NCBI RefSeq assembly: GCF_913774235.1
Contig: NZ_CAJYDW010000018.1
Coordinates: forward strand, 62,001 to 126,000
Length of the DNA stretch: 64,000 bases
Direction of reading: 5' to 3'
DNA from: an uncultured Pseudomonas sp.
GTDB lineage: Bacteria > Pseudomonadota > Gammaproteobacteria > Pseudomonadales > Pseudomonadaceae
Shown one piece after another: positions 34,307 to 43,555 of the stretch. A program made the position numbers and the translations under genes. The notes beneath the pieces were generated by a model. It searched no databases and had not been told where the DNA came from. It saw only the letters and a list, made by a program, of their open reading frames with translations. Position 1 is the stretch's first letter, and the number at the start of each line of letters is the position of its first letter.

Positions 34307-35037
34307 GCGCGCTCACACACCGCCGCATTGGCGTCCCAGTGCTCGGCCAGATTGCGCGCCTTGGCCAGGTTGTCGGGGACCAGCACCTGGTGGGTCTCGC
34401 CCCAGGCGATGGCCTCGCGCGCCAGCAGCAGTGTTTCGGGGAAGTGCTCGCGGACCTGCTCCAGGTCGTGCAGCACGGCGATCACCGTGCGGCCCTGGCC
34501 ATGCCAGCGGCGGACGATGGTCAGCAGGTCGGCGGTGGTACGAGCATCAATGGCGGTGAAGGGCTCGTCCAGCAGCAGCACGGGGGCGTCCTGCAGCAGC
34601 AGCCGAGCGAACAGCACGCGCTGGAATTGCCCGGACGAGAGCGTTCCCACCAGCCGTTCCTCCAGGCCTTCGAGGCCTACCGCCTGCAGTGCCTCCCGCG
34701 CTTCCTGGTATTGGGCGGCGGTGACGCCACGCCAGAGCCCCAGCCCACGCCAGGCACCCAGCACCACGGTTTCCAGCACGCTCAGGGGAAAGCTACGGTC
34801 GATCTCCGCCGCCTGGGGGAGATAGCCGAGGCGGCGCTGCGGTACGGCGCGATCGACCCGGCCACTGACCGGGCGCAGGGTGCCGGCGATGGCCTTGAGC
34901 AGCGTCGACTTGCCGGCGCCGTTTGGGCCGACGATGGCCGTCAGACTGCCGGCGGCGAAGCGACCGTTCAAATGATGGATAGCGGGATGGCGTTGGTAGG
35001 CCAGGGTCAGGTCCCGCAACTCTATGGCGGCGCTCAC
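34303..35037 (-). CDS. Metal ABC transporter ATP-binding protein (ZnuC/MntA family)
   Basis: 244 aa. Walker A VGPNGAGKSTLL, Q-loop LGYLPQAAEIDRSFP, signature LSSGQFQRVLFARLL, Walker B VLLLDEPFTAID, His switch VLHDLEQV. Start taken as GTG 35037 (VSAAIELRDLTLAY), because the GTG overlaps the TGA of a small upstream ORF (GTGA) and the family N-terminus begins here. The frame stays open up to the Zur-like box, but no ATG or ribosome site supports a longer protein. Confidence 0.88.
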   Translation of the reverse strand: MSAAIELRDLTLAYQRHPAIHHLNGRFAAGSLTAIVGPNGAGKSTLLKAIAGTLRPVSGRVDRAVPQRRLGYLPQAAEIDRSFPLSVLETVVLGAWRGLGLWRGVTAAQYQEAREALQAVGLEGLEERLVGTLSSGQFQRVLFARLLLQDAPVLLLDEPFTAIDARTTADLLTIVRRWHGQGRTVIAVLHDLEQVREHFPETLLLAREAIAWGETHQVLVPDNLAKARNLAEHWDANAAVCERA

Positions 35038-35150
35038 GGCAGGGCGACCGCCCAGCGCACGGCTAGCCACAGCGCTGCCAGGGGCAGGCAGGCCAGCAGC
35101 AGGCGGGTGGGAACGGAAAGCAGCAGTAGGGAGGAACGCTTGGCGGACAT
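35034..35150 (-). CDS. 38-aa hydrophobic small ORF overlapping the ATPase start
   Basis: ATG 35150 to TGA 35034-35036. Basic N-terminus (MSAKRSS) followed by a Leu-rich segment (LLLLSVPTRLLLACLPLAAL) and AVRWAVALP: a predicted single-helix membrane peptide. Its stop overlaps the GTG start of the ABC ATPase (GTGA), and its ATG is 28 bases from the Zur-like box, so it would be the first translated frame of the transporter mRNA. Its ribosome site is weak (AAGGCC). Could be a coupling leader peptide or an accessory subunit. Confidence 0.45.
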   Translation of the reverse strand: MSAKRSSLLLLSVPTRLLLACLPLAALWLAVRWAVALP

Positions 35151-35177
35151 CGGGTAGGCCTTGGTTAGCTCGCAAAA

Positions 35178-35190
35178 GTTATAACATAAC
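35178..35190. promoter_or_regulatory. Zur-like operator GTTATAACATAAC
   Basis: Imperfect palindrome GTTAT-AAC-ATAAC, resembling the AT-rich Zur box (GTTATA-type half sites), located just upstream of the small ORF and the metal ABC genes and standing out from GC-rich surroundings. Predicts zinc repression of the operon. No zur gene is in the window. Confidence 0.6.
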
Positions 35191-35300
35191 GTTTACATGC
35201 TGTCATCCGGCCAGTCGAGGTCGATGGCGTGGACTCGCCACCAGCGGAACGTTGCTGACTTGCCGGAAACCGGCAGGGCGGCGGGCGCCGCCCACCATCG

Positions 35301-36428
35301 TCAGGCCGCTTGGGTTTCCGCGACGCGCTGCTCCAACCGTTGCAGGAAATTGAGCAGCAGCACCTCTTCCTCCTTCAACCCCTTGCGCTTGCGCGGACGG
35401 GGCAGGGTGCAGAGATCGCCAGCGAGGAAGGCGTCCAGCACGCCGGGATGGATGTAGCACTTGCGGCAGACGGCCGGGGTATTGCCCAGGGTCCGCGACA
35501 CCGCCTTGACCATGTCCACCAGCTCCTTCTTGGCTTCGGTCTGGGTTTCGCAGCGCAGCTCGCGTAGGGCCTCCAGGGCCAGGGCACTGCCGGCCCAGGT
35601 GCGGTAGTCCTTGGCGGTGAAGTCCGCGCCGGTCAGCTCATGCAGGTAGGCGTTGACGTCGGAAGAGGTCACCGTGTGCCGCTCGCCCTCGGCGTCCACG
35701 TACTGAAACAGATGCTGACCTGGCAGCTCCAGGCATTTCTTCACGGTCCGCGCCAGGCGCGGATCGCTGACCTTGACGTCATGCTCCACACCGCTCTTGC
35801 CGCGGAAATGGAAGGCGATGGTATTGCCGTGCACCTCGGCATGGCGGTTGCGCAAGGTGGTCAGTCCGTAGGACTTGTTGCTCTTGGCATACTGGGCATT
35901 GCCGACACGGATAAGGGTGGCATCCAACAGGCTGATCACCGTGGCCATGACCTTCTCGCGACACAGGCCGCGCCGATTGAGGTCCTCTTCCACCCGCTGG
36001 CGCAGCTTGGGCAGCGCCTGGCCGAAGGCGAGCATCCGCTCGTACTTGTCGGTATCGCGAATCTCGCGCCAGCGCGGATGGTAACGATACTGCTTGCGTC
36101 CCCGGGCATCGCGGCCGGTCGCTTGCAAATGGCCGTTCGGATCCGCGCAGATCCAGACGTCGGTATAGGCCGGCGGAATCGCCAGCTTGTTGATGCGCTC
36201 GACTTCCGCCTGATCGCGGATGCGTTCGCCGTCCGGCGTGAAATAGGCCCATTTACCGCGCAGCTTGCGCCGGCTGAGGCCGGGCTGGGCATCGTCGACG
36301 TAGTTGAGGTCCGGCGGCAGCGGTGTGCAGAGGGCGGTGCCGGTATCGTCACGCTCATCGGCGGGGATGGGCAGATCGGTCTGGGCGAGGCGTTGCACGA
36401 TTTTTGCGGCTTTCGAGCGAGAGGTCAT
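35301..36428 (-). CDS. DNA topoisomerase IB (bacterial, poxvirus-like)
   Basis: 375 aa. N-terminal beta domain (GLSRRKLRGKWAYFTPDGER, INKLAIPPAYTDVWI) and C-terminal catalytic domain with active-site Tyr325 in AVCRKCYIHPGVLDAF; the other catalytic residues would be R and K in RVGNAQYAKSNKSYGLTTLR and FRGKSG, and the His/Arg of FTAKDYRTW. Relaxes supercoils through a 3'-phosphotyrosine link. ATG 36428. Probably a single gene; common in Pseudomonas as an accessory topoisomerase. Confidence 0.92.
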   Translation of the reverse strand: MTSRSKAAKIVQRLAQTDLPIPADERDDTGTALCTPLPPDLNYVDDAQPGLSRRKLRGKWAYFTPDGERIRDQAEVERINKLAIPPAYTDVWICADPNGHLQATGRDARGRKQYRYHPRWREIRDTDKYERMLAFGQALPKLRQRVEEDLNRRGLCREKVMATVISLLDATLIRVGNAQYAKSNKSYGLTTLRNRHAEVHGNTIAFHFRGKSGVEHDVKVSDPRLARTVKKCLELPGQHLFQYVDAEGERHTVTSSDVNAYLHELTGADFTAKDYRTWAGSALALEALRELRCETQTEAKKELVDMVKAVSRTLGNTPAVCRKCYIHPGVLDAFLAGDLCTLPRPRKRKGLKEEEVLLLNFLQRLEQRVAETQAA

Positions 36429-36488
36429 GACTGCACCGACGATTTCCTGGTCGAAACGGTGGACTCCAGGAGACAGGACCGGGTTCTC

Positions 36489-36746
36489 ATGACCGCGCTC
36501 AAGCCGACCGACGCACAGTTACGCCTAGCCTTGCTGGCCAAGGCCCAGGCGCGTCGCCCGGGTACCACCTTCTGCCCATCGGAGGTGGCCCGCGAACTGG
36601 CGGCGGACTGGCGCCCGCTGATGGAGCCGCTGCGCCAGGTCGCCCGCGAGTTGGCGCGCGAGGGTCGGCTCAAGGTGACCCAGCAGGGTCGAGCCTTGAG
36701 CCCGGATGGCCCCTGGCAGGGCCCGATCCGATTAAGCTTGGTTTAA
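36489..36746 (+). CDS. DUF3253 protein
   Basis: 85 aa. Motif set TFCPSEVARELAADWRPLMEPLRQVARELAREGRLKVTQQG is the DUF3253 winged-helix-like module. ATG 36489; the frame is open far upstream as a shadow of the topoisomerase gene, so the short form is chosen. No function established to my knowledge. Confidence 0.8.
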   Translation: MTALKPTDAQLRLALLAKAQARRPGTTFCPSEVARELAADWRPLMEPLRQVARELAREGRLKVTQQGRALSPDGPWQGPIRLSLV

Positions 36747-36822
36747 GCGGCGTTTCAGTTTCGATTAATGGCGCATCGCTACTCTGGACCCAGAACGAAC
36801 CGCAACCAGAGAGAGAATCACC

Positions 36823-37131
36823 ATGAACAAGCTGACCGCCTTTGCGACTGCCGCCCTCCTGCTCACCGGCGTGGGCGTGGCCCAGGCCCGCGACCTCGGC
36901 CCCGACGAAGCCCTGAAGCTGCGTGACAGCGGCAAGATAAAGAGCTTCGAGGTACTGAACCAGGCCGCCGTCGCCACGCATCCGGGTTCCACCACCCACG
37001 ACACGGAACTGGAAGAGCAGTACGGCCGCTACATCTATCAACTGGAATTGCGTGACCCCAAAGGTGTGAAATGGGATCTGGAACTCGACGCCACCACTGG
37101 CGAAGTCCTGAAGAACGAGCGCGACAACTAG
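36823..37131 (+). CDS. PepSY domain periplasmic protein 1
   Basis: 102 aa. Signal peptide MNKLTAFATAALLLTGVGVAQA, then a PepSY module (YGRYIYQLELRDPKGVKWDLELDATTGEVLK). Such small PepSY proteins often accompany two-component systems and can modulate sensor kinases or proteases. It is the first gene of a cluster PepSY-PepSY-response regulator-kinase. ATG 36823 follows GAGAGAATCACC. Confidence 0.88.
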   Translation: MNKLTAFATAALLLTGVGVAQARDLGPDEALKLRDSGKIKSFEVLNQAAVATHPGSTTHDTELEEQYGRYIYQLELRDPKGVKWDLELDATTGEVLKNERDN

Positions 37132-37136
37132 GTCTC

Positions 37137-37424
37137 GTGCTGGCTGGGCTGATCCTGCTCGGCGCCGCCCCCCTGGTCCAGGCCCGCGATCTGGACCAGG
37201 ACGAGGCCCTCAAGCTGCGCAAGGAGGGGGTGATCCGGCCCCTGGAAACCCTGATGCAGCGCGTCAACGAACGCTATCCGAACGCCCGGCTGCTGGAGGC
37301 CGAGCTGGAAGAGGAAGATGGCCAGTACCGCTACGAGATCGAGATTCTCGTCGGCGACGGGGTCCGCGAACTGGAGATCAGTGCCATGGACGGTGCCATC
37401 ATGAAGGACGAGGTAGACGACTAG
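37137..37424 (+). CDS. PepSY domain periplasmic protein 2
   Basis: 95 aa if the GTG at 37137 is used (VLAGLILLGAAPLVQA-RDLDQDEALKL). The mature part is a paralogue of the preceding protein (RDLGPDEALKLRDSG versus RDLDQDEALKLRKEG). The GTG form lacks a basic n-region; an ATG at 37071 inside the upstream gene would supply one (GTRRHHWRSPEERAR) at the cost of a 61-base overlap. The true start is therefore open. The stop is directly followed by the response-regulator ATG at 37425. Confidence 0.8.
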   Translation: MLAGLILLGAAPLVQARDLDQDEALKLRKEGVIRPLETLMQRVNERYPNARLLEAELEEEDGQYRYEIEILVGDGVRELEISAMDGAIMKDEVDD

Positions 37425-38090
37425 ATGCGCCTGTTGTTGGTAGAAGACGATGTAGCCCTGGCTGACGAGATCTCGGCCTTCCTGACCCGCCAGGGCTACG
37501 CCATCGACTGGCTCGCGGACGGCCGCGACGCCGCCTGGCAGGGCGCCCAGGAGCCCTATGACCTCATCGTGCTCGACCTCGGCCTGCCGGGGCGCCCAGG
37601 CCTCGAGGTGCTGGGCGAGTGGCGTGCCGCTGCCCTGGCGACGCCTGTGCTCATCCTCACTGCCCGCGACAGCTGGGCGGAACGCATCGAAGGACTCAAG
37701 GCGGGCGCCGACGACTACCTGACCAAGCCTTTCCATCCGGAGGAGCTGGGGCTACGCATCGCCGCCCTGTTGCGGCGGGTGCGCGGCCTGGCCAACCAGC
37801 CGTTGCTGCAGGCGGCCGGGCTGGCGCTGGACGAAGCGCGCCAGTGCGTGGTTCGCGGCGACGAGACCATCGTCCTCAGCGCCGCGGAGTTCCGCCTGCT
37901 GCGCTGCTTCCTGCTGCACCCGGGACAGATCCTGTCCAAGACCCGGCTGAACGATCACCTTTACGATGGTGAAAGCGAACGCGACTCCAACGTCATCGAG
38001 GTGCACATCAACCACTTGCGGCGCAAGCTCGGGCGGGACGTCATCGAGACCCGCCGCGGCCAGGGCTATCGCCTGGGCGGTGTCGATTGA
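37425..38090 (+). CDS. OmpR-family response regulator
   Basis: 221 aa. Receiver with E7-D8-D9, phospho-acceptor D51 ([13 protein letters not shown]) and Lys in [11 protein letters not shown]-terminal winged helix ([26 protein letters not shown]). Organisation resembles PhoP- and BqsR-type systems in Pseudomonas, which sit beside small PepSY genes. Overlaps the kinase start by 4 bases (TTGA). Confidence 0.92.
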   Translation: MRLLLVEDDVALADEISAFLTRQGYAIDWLADGRDAAWQGAQEPYDLIVLDLGLPGRPGLEVLGEWRAAALATPVLILTARDSWAERIEGLKAGADDYLTKPFHPEELGLRIAALLRRVRGLANQPLLQAAGLALDEARQCVVRGDETIVLSAAEFRLLRCFLLHPGQILSKTRLNDHLYDGESERDSNVIEVHINHLRRKLGRDVIETRRGQGYRLGGVD

Positions 38091-39433
38091 GGTCCATCCA
38101 GACCCGCCTGCGGGTCGGCCTGGTGGTCGTCCTGCTGGTCGCCGGTCTGGTGTTGGTGCTGGGCGGCGCCTGGTTGGTGGACCACGCCCTGCGTCGCTAC
38201 CTGGAAACCGGCCTGCGCAGTGAGACGGAAAATCTGCTCGCCGCGCTGGTGCGCGGACCCCATGGCCTGCAACTGGACGAAGGTCGGCTGGGCAGTCTCT
38301 ATACCCGGCCCCTGTCGGGCCGCTATTTTCTGATCGAGATTCCCGCGCTGGACATCCGCTGGCGCTCGCGCTCCCTGTGGGATGCCCAACTCGAGGCGCC
38401 GCCTGCTGCCGGGCTCAGCGACGCCCTGGTCGAGGGACCCAGCGGTCAGCATCTGCTCACCTACCGCGCCGATTACCAGCGCTATGGGCAGCAGGTGAGG
38501 GTGACGGTAGCCGACGACTACAATCCGCTGCTGACGAGCCTCACTCGCATCCTCGGTTTGGGCGCCGCGCTGGGACTGGCGATCCTGGTGCTGCTGCTCC
38601 TGCTGCAGCGCCTGATCGTGCGCCGCGCGCTGCGGCCCTTGGAGCAGGTGCGCGAACAGATCGCCCAGTTGCACCAGGGCCGACGCTCGGCGCTGGACGC
38701 CACGGTGCCCGCCGAGCTCGCGCCGCTGGTGGCGGAGATGAACGCCCTGTTGCGCCACACCGAAGAGGGTCTGAAGCGCGCACGCCATGGTATAGGCAAC
38801 CTGGGCCACGCCTTGAAGACGCCGCTGGCGGTGCTCACCAGTCTGGCCGAGCGACCCGAACTGCAAGCTCTGCCTGAGCAGCGCGACACCCTGCGCGAGC
38901 AACTGGCGCGCATCCGTGAACGGCTGGAGCGGGAACTGCGCCGGGCGCGGCTGGCCGGCGAGGCCCTGCCCGGGGCACACCTGGACGTAGCGGAGTTGCG
39001 CGAGCTCTGCGTCCTGCTCCAGCGCCTGCATGGCGAGCATTTGGTGTTCGATTGCCAGCTTCCCGAGGGCCTGCGCCTGCCATGGGACCGCGAGGATCTG
39101 CTGGAACTGTTCGGCACCTTGCTGGACAACGCCGGCAAGTGGGCCCATCGGCGGGTGCACCTGGAAATCGCCCAACGAGCCGAGGGCTATGTCATCCGCA
39201 TCGAGGACGATGGACCGGGCGTGCCGGAAGGCGAGCGCCAAGCCATCCTGAGTCGAGGAACCCGCCTGGACGAAGGCGTCGCTGGCCACGGTCTCGGCCT
39301 GGGCATCGCTAGGGATATCGTCGACAGCTGCGGTGGCACCCTGGCGCTGGAGCCTTCGGCCCTGGGCGGGCTCGCCGTGGTTATCCAACTGCCTTCGCCA
39401 CCGGGAGGCAGGCAACACCAGTCTGTCGTGTGA
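38087..39433 (+). CDS. Sensor histidine kinase, PhoQ-like
   Basis: 448 aa. Two membrane helices (about 12-30 and 148-170) bracket a periplasmic domain of about 115 residues. The H box [18 protein letters not shown] closely resembles that of PhoQ; N box [14 protein letters not shown] boxes [11 protein letters not shown] and [12 protein letters not shown]. Start TTG 38087 overlaps the regulator stop. The ligand cannot be read from sequence; divalent cations or iron are plausible by family. Confidence 0.9.
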   Translation: MRSIQTRLRVGLVVVLLVAGLVLVLGGAWLVDHALRRYLETGLRSETENLLAALVRGPHGLQLDEGRLGSLYTRPLSGRYFLIEIPALDIRWRSRSLWDAQLEAPPAAGLSDALVEGPSGQHLLTYRADYQRYGQQVRVTVADDYNPLLTSLTRILGLGAALGLAILVLLLLLQRLIVRRALRPLEQVREQIAQLHQGRRSALDATVPAELAPLVAEMNALLRHTEEGLKRARHGIGNLGHALKTPLAVLTSLAERPELQALPEQRDTLREQLARIRERLERELRRARLAGEALPGAHLDVAELRELCVLLQRLHGEHLVFDCQLPEGLRLPWDREDLLELFGTLLDNAGKWAHRRVHLEIAQRAEGYVIRIEDDGPGVPEGERQAILSRGTRLDEGVAGHGLGLGIARDIVDSCGGTLALEPSALGGLAVVIQLPSPPGGRQHQSVV

Positions 39434-39498
39434 CTTCTTGGTCAAGTTCGACCTTGCGCAGCCGATAACCGCACAGCTCTTGCTGCCAAGGAGAACCC

Positions 39499-41175
39499 AT
39501 GAGCCTGAAATTGAAAGTCACCCTGTTGGCGATCCTGCCTGTCTGCCTCTTCACCATCGTCCTGGGTGGCTTGTCCTACTGGGTGCTGCACGAGCAGGCG
39601 GCCAAGGACGTCAGCGAAGCCCGCGAACGGCTGATGGCGCAGAGCCGCGGCGCTCTGCAGAACACCGTCGAAGCGGCCATGACCGTGGTCAAGCCGCTGT
39701 ACGACAGCGCCGCCCCGGGCGATTCCGCGGCGCGCAAGGAAGCCATTCGCCTATTGTCGGCCATCGCCTACGGCAAGGATGGCTACATCTTCGGCTACGA
39801 TTCCAACGTGGTCCGCCTGTTCAAAGGCAACGATCCGGCCGGTATCGGCAAGAGCTTCAAGGACAATCGCGATCCCAATGGCGTCTACCTGAACCAAGAA
39901 CTGGTCCGGGTCGGCAAGGATGGCTCGCACTTCAGTCGCTACAGTTCGTCGCTACCAGGCAACAAGGACGTACTGGTGCCCAAGCTCGCCTACACCGACT
40001 ATCTGCCCAAATGGGACCTGGTGATCGGCTCCGCGGTGAACCTGGACGGTGTGGAGGCCGAGGTCGCTGCCGTAGCCGATCAGGTCGCCCAGCGGACCCG
40101 CAGCCAGCTTTGGCTGATCCTCGGCGTCGCCGGGGTGCTGCTGGTGGTGATCGGCATCGCCGCGCAACTCTTCGCGGTTCGGACGCTGCGGCCGCTGGCC
40201 CAGATCCGGGCCAATCTCGACGACATCGCTGCCGGGGAGGGCGATCTGACTCGCCGTCTTCCCGTCACCGGTCGCGACGAGATCGGTGAACTTGCCGCCT
40301 CCTTCAACCGCTTCGTCGATCGTATCCAGGGCACCATCGTCCAGGTCGTCGACATCACCCGCCAACTCACCGGCCTGCTCGACGACGTCGCCCAGCAGGC
40401 CCAGCGCACCGATCGCGACATGCAGCGCCAGCGCAGCGAGACCGACCAGGTAGCGACCGCCATCAACGAGATGTCCGCCGCAGCCCAGGAAGTGGCGCGC
40501 AGTGCCCTGCAGGCCTCCGAGGCCACCCGCCAGACCGAGGCGCAGGGCCGCATGGCTCGCGAGGTGGTCGCCTCCAGCGTCACTCGCATCCATGACCTGG
40601 TCGAGGAGGTGCGCCAGAGCGGTGTCTCCCTGGACGGCCTGAAGCAGGACGTCGGCGCCATCGTCGGCGTGCTCGACGTGATCCGTGCCATCGCCGAGCA
40701 GACCAACCTGCTGGCGCTCAATGCCGCCATCGAAGCCGCCCGGGCGGGCGAGGCGGGACGCGGTTTCGCCGTGGTGGCCGACGAAGTCCGCGCCCTGGCC
40801 AGCCGCACCCAGCAGAGCACCCAGGAGATCCAGGGCATGATCGACCGCCTGCAGCAGGCGACCGGTCGCGCGGTAGGCGCCATGGAGCGTTCCAGTGGCA
40901 TGGGCGAGGCCACCACCGCCCAGGCCGAGCAGGCCGGCGCGGCGCTGGCGTCGATCAGCGAACTGATCGCCACCATCAACGCCATGAACACCCAGATCGC
41001 CAGCGCCGCCGAGGAGCAGACGGCGGTGGCCGAGGAAATCAATCGCAGCGTCCACACCATCGCCGGGGCCGTCGACAGCATGGCCCAGGGCGCCCAACAG
41101 GGCGCCGCCAGTACTGCCGGCATGGTCGGCCTGGGCGAGCGTCTGGGCGGGCTGGTGCGACAGTTCCGTGTATGA
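39499..41175 (+). CDS. Methyl-accepting chemotaxis protein with single Cache domain
   Basis: 558 aa. First helix 8-30, periplasmic sCache_2 domain ([20 protein letters not shown] and [16 protein letters not shown] are typical), second helix about 205-228, HAMP, then a long coiled cytoplasmic domain with the CheA/CheW-contact hairpin ([21 protein letters not shown]). sCache_2 receptors commonly detect small carboxylates. ATG 39499 with GGAG upstream. No chemotaxis operon nearby, so it is an orphan receptor. Confidence 0.93.
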   Translation: MSLKLKVTLLAILPVCLFTIVLGGLSYWVLHEQAAKDVSEARERLMAQSRGALQNTVEAAMTVVKPLYDSAAPGDSAARKEAIRLLSAIAYGKDGYIFGYDSNVVRLFKGNDPAGIGKSFKDNRDPNGVYLNQELVRVGKDGSHFSRYSSSLPGNKDVLVPKLAYTDYLPKWDLVIGSAVNLDGVEAEVAAVADQVAQRTRSQLWLILGVAGVLLVVIGIAAQLFAVRTLRPLAQIRANLDDIAAGEGDLTRRLPVTGRDEIGELAASFNRFVDRIQGTIVQVVDITRQLTGLLDDVAQQAQRTDRDMQRQRSETDQVATAINEMSAAAQEVARSALQASEATRQTEAQGRMAREVVASSVTRIHDLVEEVRQSGVSLDGLKQDVGAIVGVLDVIRAIAEQTNLLALNAAIEAARAGEAGRGFAVVADEVRALASRTQQSTQEIQGMIDRLQQATGRAVGAMERSSGMGEATTAQAEQAGAALASISELIATINAMNTQIASAAEEQTAVAEEINRSVHTIAGAVDSMAQGAQQGAASTAGMVGLGERLGGLVRQFRV

Positions 41176-41180
41176 TCAGC

Positions 41181-41210
41181 GGCGCGCCGGGGTCTCCGGC
41201 GCGCCTCTTC
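41181..41210 (+). terminator. Hairpin after the chemoreceptor gene
   Basis: GGCGCGCCGG-GGTCT-CCGGCGCGCC: perfect 10-bp stem 5 bases past the stop codon, followed by TCTTC rather than a long T run, so efficiency is uncertain. Confidence 0.6.
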
Positions 41211-41298
41211 GGGTCGAGTTGGGGGCGCTCATGGGAACCCAACGGCTTCCGAGGCTCTAAGCAAGGCCCGTCATCCTTGTTTGGAATCGCGAAAGCCA

Positions 41299-42348
41299 AT
41301 GAAAAGTGCTCGGCTGGAAAACAAAACGTTCCTGATCCTGCTGGTGGTGGTCTCGCTCGCCTTCATCTGGATCCTCACCCCCTTCCTGGGGGCGGTCTTC
41401 TGGGGCGCCATCCTCGCCATCCTGTTCGCGCCGCTGCAGCGCTGGTTCGTCCGCCGCTTCAACAACAGGCGCAACCTGGGCGCGCTCTGCACGCTGTTCG
41501 TGATCCTACTCATCGTCATCCTGCCGGTGGTGTTCATCGCCGTCTCCCTGGTGCAGGAAGGCTCGCTGCTCTACCAACAGGTCAGCAGCGGTCAGCTTAA
41601 CTTCGGCCAGTACTACCAGCAGATCTGGGGCGCCTTGCCGGATTCGGTGCGCAGCGTGCTGGAGCGTTTCGGCGCCGGTGACCTCGAGGGCATTCGCCAA
41701 AAGCTCTCCGAAGGCGCGATGCAGGGCAGCCAGTTCGTCGCCACCCAGGCTTTCAGCTTCGGTCAGGGAACCTTCCAGTTCCTGATCGGCTTCGGCGTGA
41801 TGCTCTATCTGCTGTTCTTCCTGCTGCGCGACGGTTCGCAGCTGGTGGCGCTGATCCGCAAGGCCATTCCGCTGAGCGACATGCACAAGCGCAGCCTGAT
41901 GGCCAAGTTCACCGCCGTGGTACGTGCCACGGTCAAGGGCAACATCATCGTCGCGGTGGTGCAGGGCGCTCTGGGCGGCTTCATCCTCGGCGTGCTGGGA
42001 GTCCAGGGCGCGGTGCTCTGGGGCACCCTGATGGCCTTCCTGTCGCTGCTGCCGGCGGTGGGTTCGGCGCTGATCTGGGTGCCGGTGGCAATCTACTTCC
42101 TGGCCACCGGTTCGGTCATCAAGGGCGTGATCCTGATCGTCTTCGCCGTGGTGGTGATCGGCCTGGTGGACAACCTGCTACGCCCCATCCTGGTCGGCAA
42201 GGACACCAAGATGCCCGACTACGTGGTGCTGATCTCCACCATCGGCGGCATGTCGCTGTTCGGCCTGAACGGCTTCGTCATCGGCCCGCTGATCGCCGCA
42301 CTGTTCATGTCCACCTGGGATCTGTTCAGCCACCGCGACGACATCTAA
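41299..42348 (+). CDS. AI-2E family transporter (PerM/TqsA family)
   Basis: 349 aa membrane protein with about eight helices. N-terminal helix pair FLILLVVVSLAFIWILTPFLGAVFWG, and the C-terminal family signature DNLLRPILVGKDTKMPDYVVLISTIGG. Members export autoinducer-2-like signals, or act as Na+/H+ antiporters; the substrate here is unknown. ATG 41299 preferred over an upstream TTG at 41281. The last base of its TAA stop is the first base of repeat copy C. Confidence 0.88.
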   Translation: MKSARLENKTFLILLVVVSLAFIWILTPFLGAVFWGAILAILFAPLQRWFVRRFNNRRNLGALCTLFVILLIVILPVVFIAVSLVQEGSLLYQQVSSGQLNFGQYYQQIWGALPDSVRSVLERFGAGDLEGIRQKLSEGAMQGSQFVATQAFSFGQGTFQFLIGFGVMLYLLFFLLRDGSQLVALIRKAIPLSDMHKRSLMAKFTAVVRATVKGNIIVAVVQGALGGFILGVLGVQGAVLWGTLMAFLSLLPAVGSALIWVPVAIYFLATGSVIKGVILIVFAVVVIGLVDNLLRPILVGKDTKMPDYVVLISTIGGMSLFGLNGFVIGPLIAALFMSTWDLFSHRDDI

Positions 42349-42505
42349 AAACCTGCTTACGATCTGCTGCGCGTCGGCCAAACCGCGTTGAAATCGCCCT
42401 GGAAGGCCAGCCCCGTCGGAATGCTCATTTACTCTATGTAAACTCCGCTTCCTCAGGCGCTTTCGCCTTGTTTGGCTCTAGCTCGCGAGATCGTAAGCAC
42501 GTTTT
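42348..42505. repeat. Hairpin repeat, copy C (158 bp, with a 16-base internal extension)
   Basis: Ends AAAACCTGCTTACGATCT and (reverse complement) AAAACGTGCTTACGATCT, 17 of 18 complementary; core blocks TGCTGCGCGTCGGCCAAAC, TCGGAATGCTCATTTAC, CGCCTTGTTTGGCTCTAGCT as in the other copies. An extra segment around 42400-42417 (ggaaggccagccccg) makes it 16 bases longer. It fills the gap between the convergent AI-2E and hexR genes. Confidence 0.85.
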
Positions 42506-42523
42506 GCACATCGGGCAGGGCGC

Positions 42524-43393
42524 TTAGCCCTGGTCGGGCTCCGAGGGATAGCGGGTCGCCACCAGGCTTTCCTTGACCTTGCGCAGGTGCGGCTGGAAGT
42601 CCACGCCGCGCTTCAGGGTCACCCCGGTCGCCAGGATGTCCAGCACGGTGAGCTGGATAATCCGCGAAGTCATCGGCATGTAGATGTCGGTGTCTTCCGG
42701 CAGCGGGATGTCCAGGCTATGGGTGCAAACCTTGGCCAGCGGGGTGTTGCTGGCGGTGAGGCCGAGCACCGAGGCGCCGTTGTCCCGCGCCAGCTTGGCC
42801 ACGTCCACCAGCTCGCGGGTGCGGCCGGTGTAGGAGATGATCACGAACAGTTCGCCGGTCCGCGCGATGGACGCGAGCATCCGTTGCATCAGCACGTCCG
42901 AGTGCGCCGAGACCGCCATGTTGAAGCGGAAGAACTTGTGCTGGGCATCCAGGGCCACCGGTGCCGAAGCGCCCAGGCCGAAGAAATGGATCTGCCGCGC
43001 CTGGATCATCAGGTCGACCGCGCGATCCACCGTGCGGGCGTCCAGCCGCTGGCGGGCGCTGTCCAGCGAGGCGATGGTGCTGCTGAAGATCTTCTCGGCA
43101 TAGGCCTCGGGTTCGTCGTTGGCCTCCACCGCCTGGCTGACGTAGACGGCGCCGCTGGCGATGCTCTGGGCCAGCTGGATCTTCATCTCCGGATAGCCGC
43201 TCACCCCCAGCGACCGACAGAAGCGGTTCACCGTGGGTTCACTGACCTGGGCCGCCTGGGCCAGGGCCGCGATGGTGTAGCGGGTGGCCTGCCGGGGATT
43301 CTGCAGAATGACTTCAGCGACCTTGCGTTCGGCACGGTTGAGTTCGCCAACGCGCGTCTGGATGGTTTGCAGCAGGGTGCTGGCACGATCCAT
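42524..43393 (-). CDS. hexR: HexR, RpiR-family repressor of glucose catabolism
   Basis: 289 aa. N-terminal RpiR HTH ([22 protein letters not shown]) and C-terminal SIS sugar-phosphate domain ([30 protein letters not shown]) that binds KDPG. In Pseudomonas HexR represses zwf, edd-glk and gap operons until KDPG appears. Divergent from zwf, the classic arrangement. I could not find a clear TTGT-N7/8-ACAA operator in the 162-base intergenic region. Confidence 0.94.
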   Translation of the reverse strand: MDRASTLLQTIQTRVGELNRAERKVAEVILQNPRQATRYTIAALAQAAQVSEPTVNRFCRSLGVSGYPEMKIQLAQSIASGAVYVSQAVEANDEPEAYAEKIFSSTIASLDSARQRLDARTVDRAVDLMIQARQIHFFGLGASAPVALDAQHKFFRFNMAVSAHSDVLMQRMLASIARTGELFVIISYTGRTRELVDVAKLARDNGASVLGLTASNTPLAKVCTHSLDIPLPEDTDIYMPMTSRIIQLTVLDILATGVTLKRGVDFQPHLRKVKESLVATRYPSEPDQG

Positions 43394-43555
43394 GAGAACT
43401 CCTAGTGGTTGTTGTGCCTCTATCCTAAGGCTATAAAAGGGTTGGGCCGATGCCGTCGGGCCGCATTTTTTTGATATTAAGACTACGCGAATCGCGCCGC
43501 GTCCCCTATGATGGGATCGGAATATCTCAAACTTTAAGTAAAAGAACGAATATTT

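Noticed and set aside
43394-43555. HexR operator between hexR and zwf
   Set aside because: I looked for TTGT-N7/8-ACAA and for related dyads and saw no convincing match, so no site is reported.
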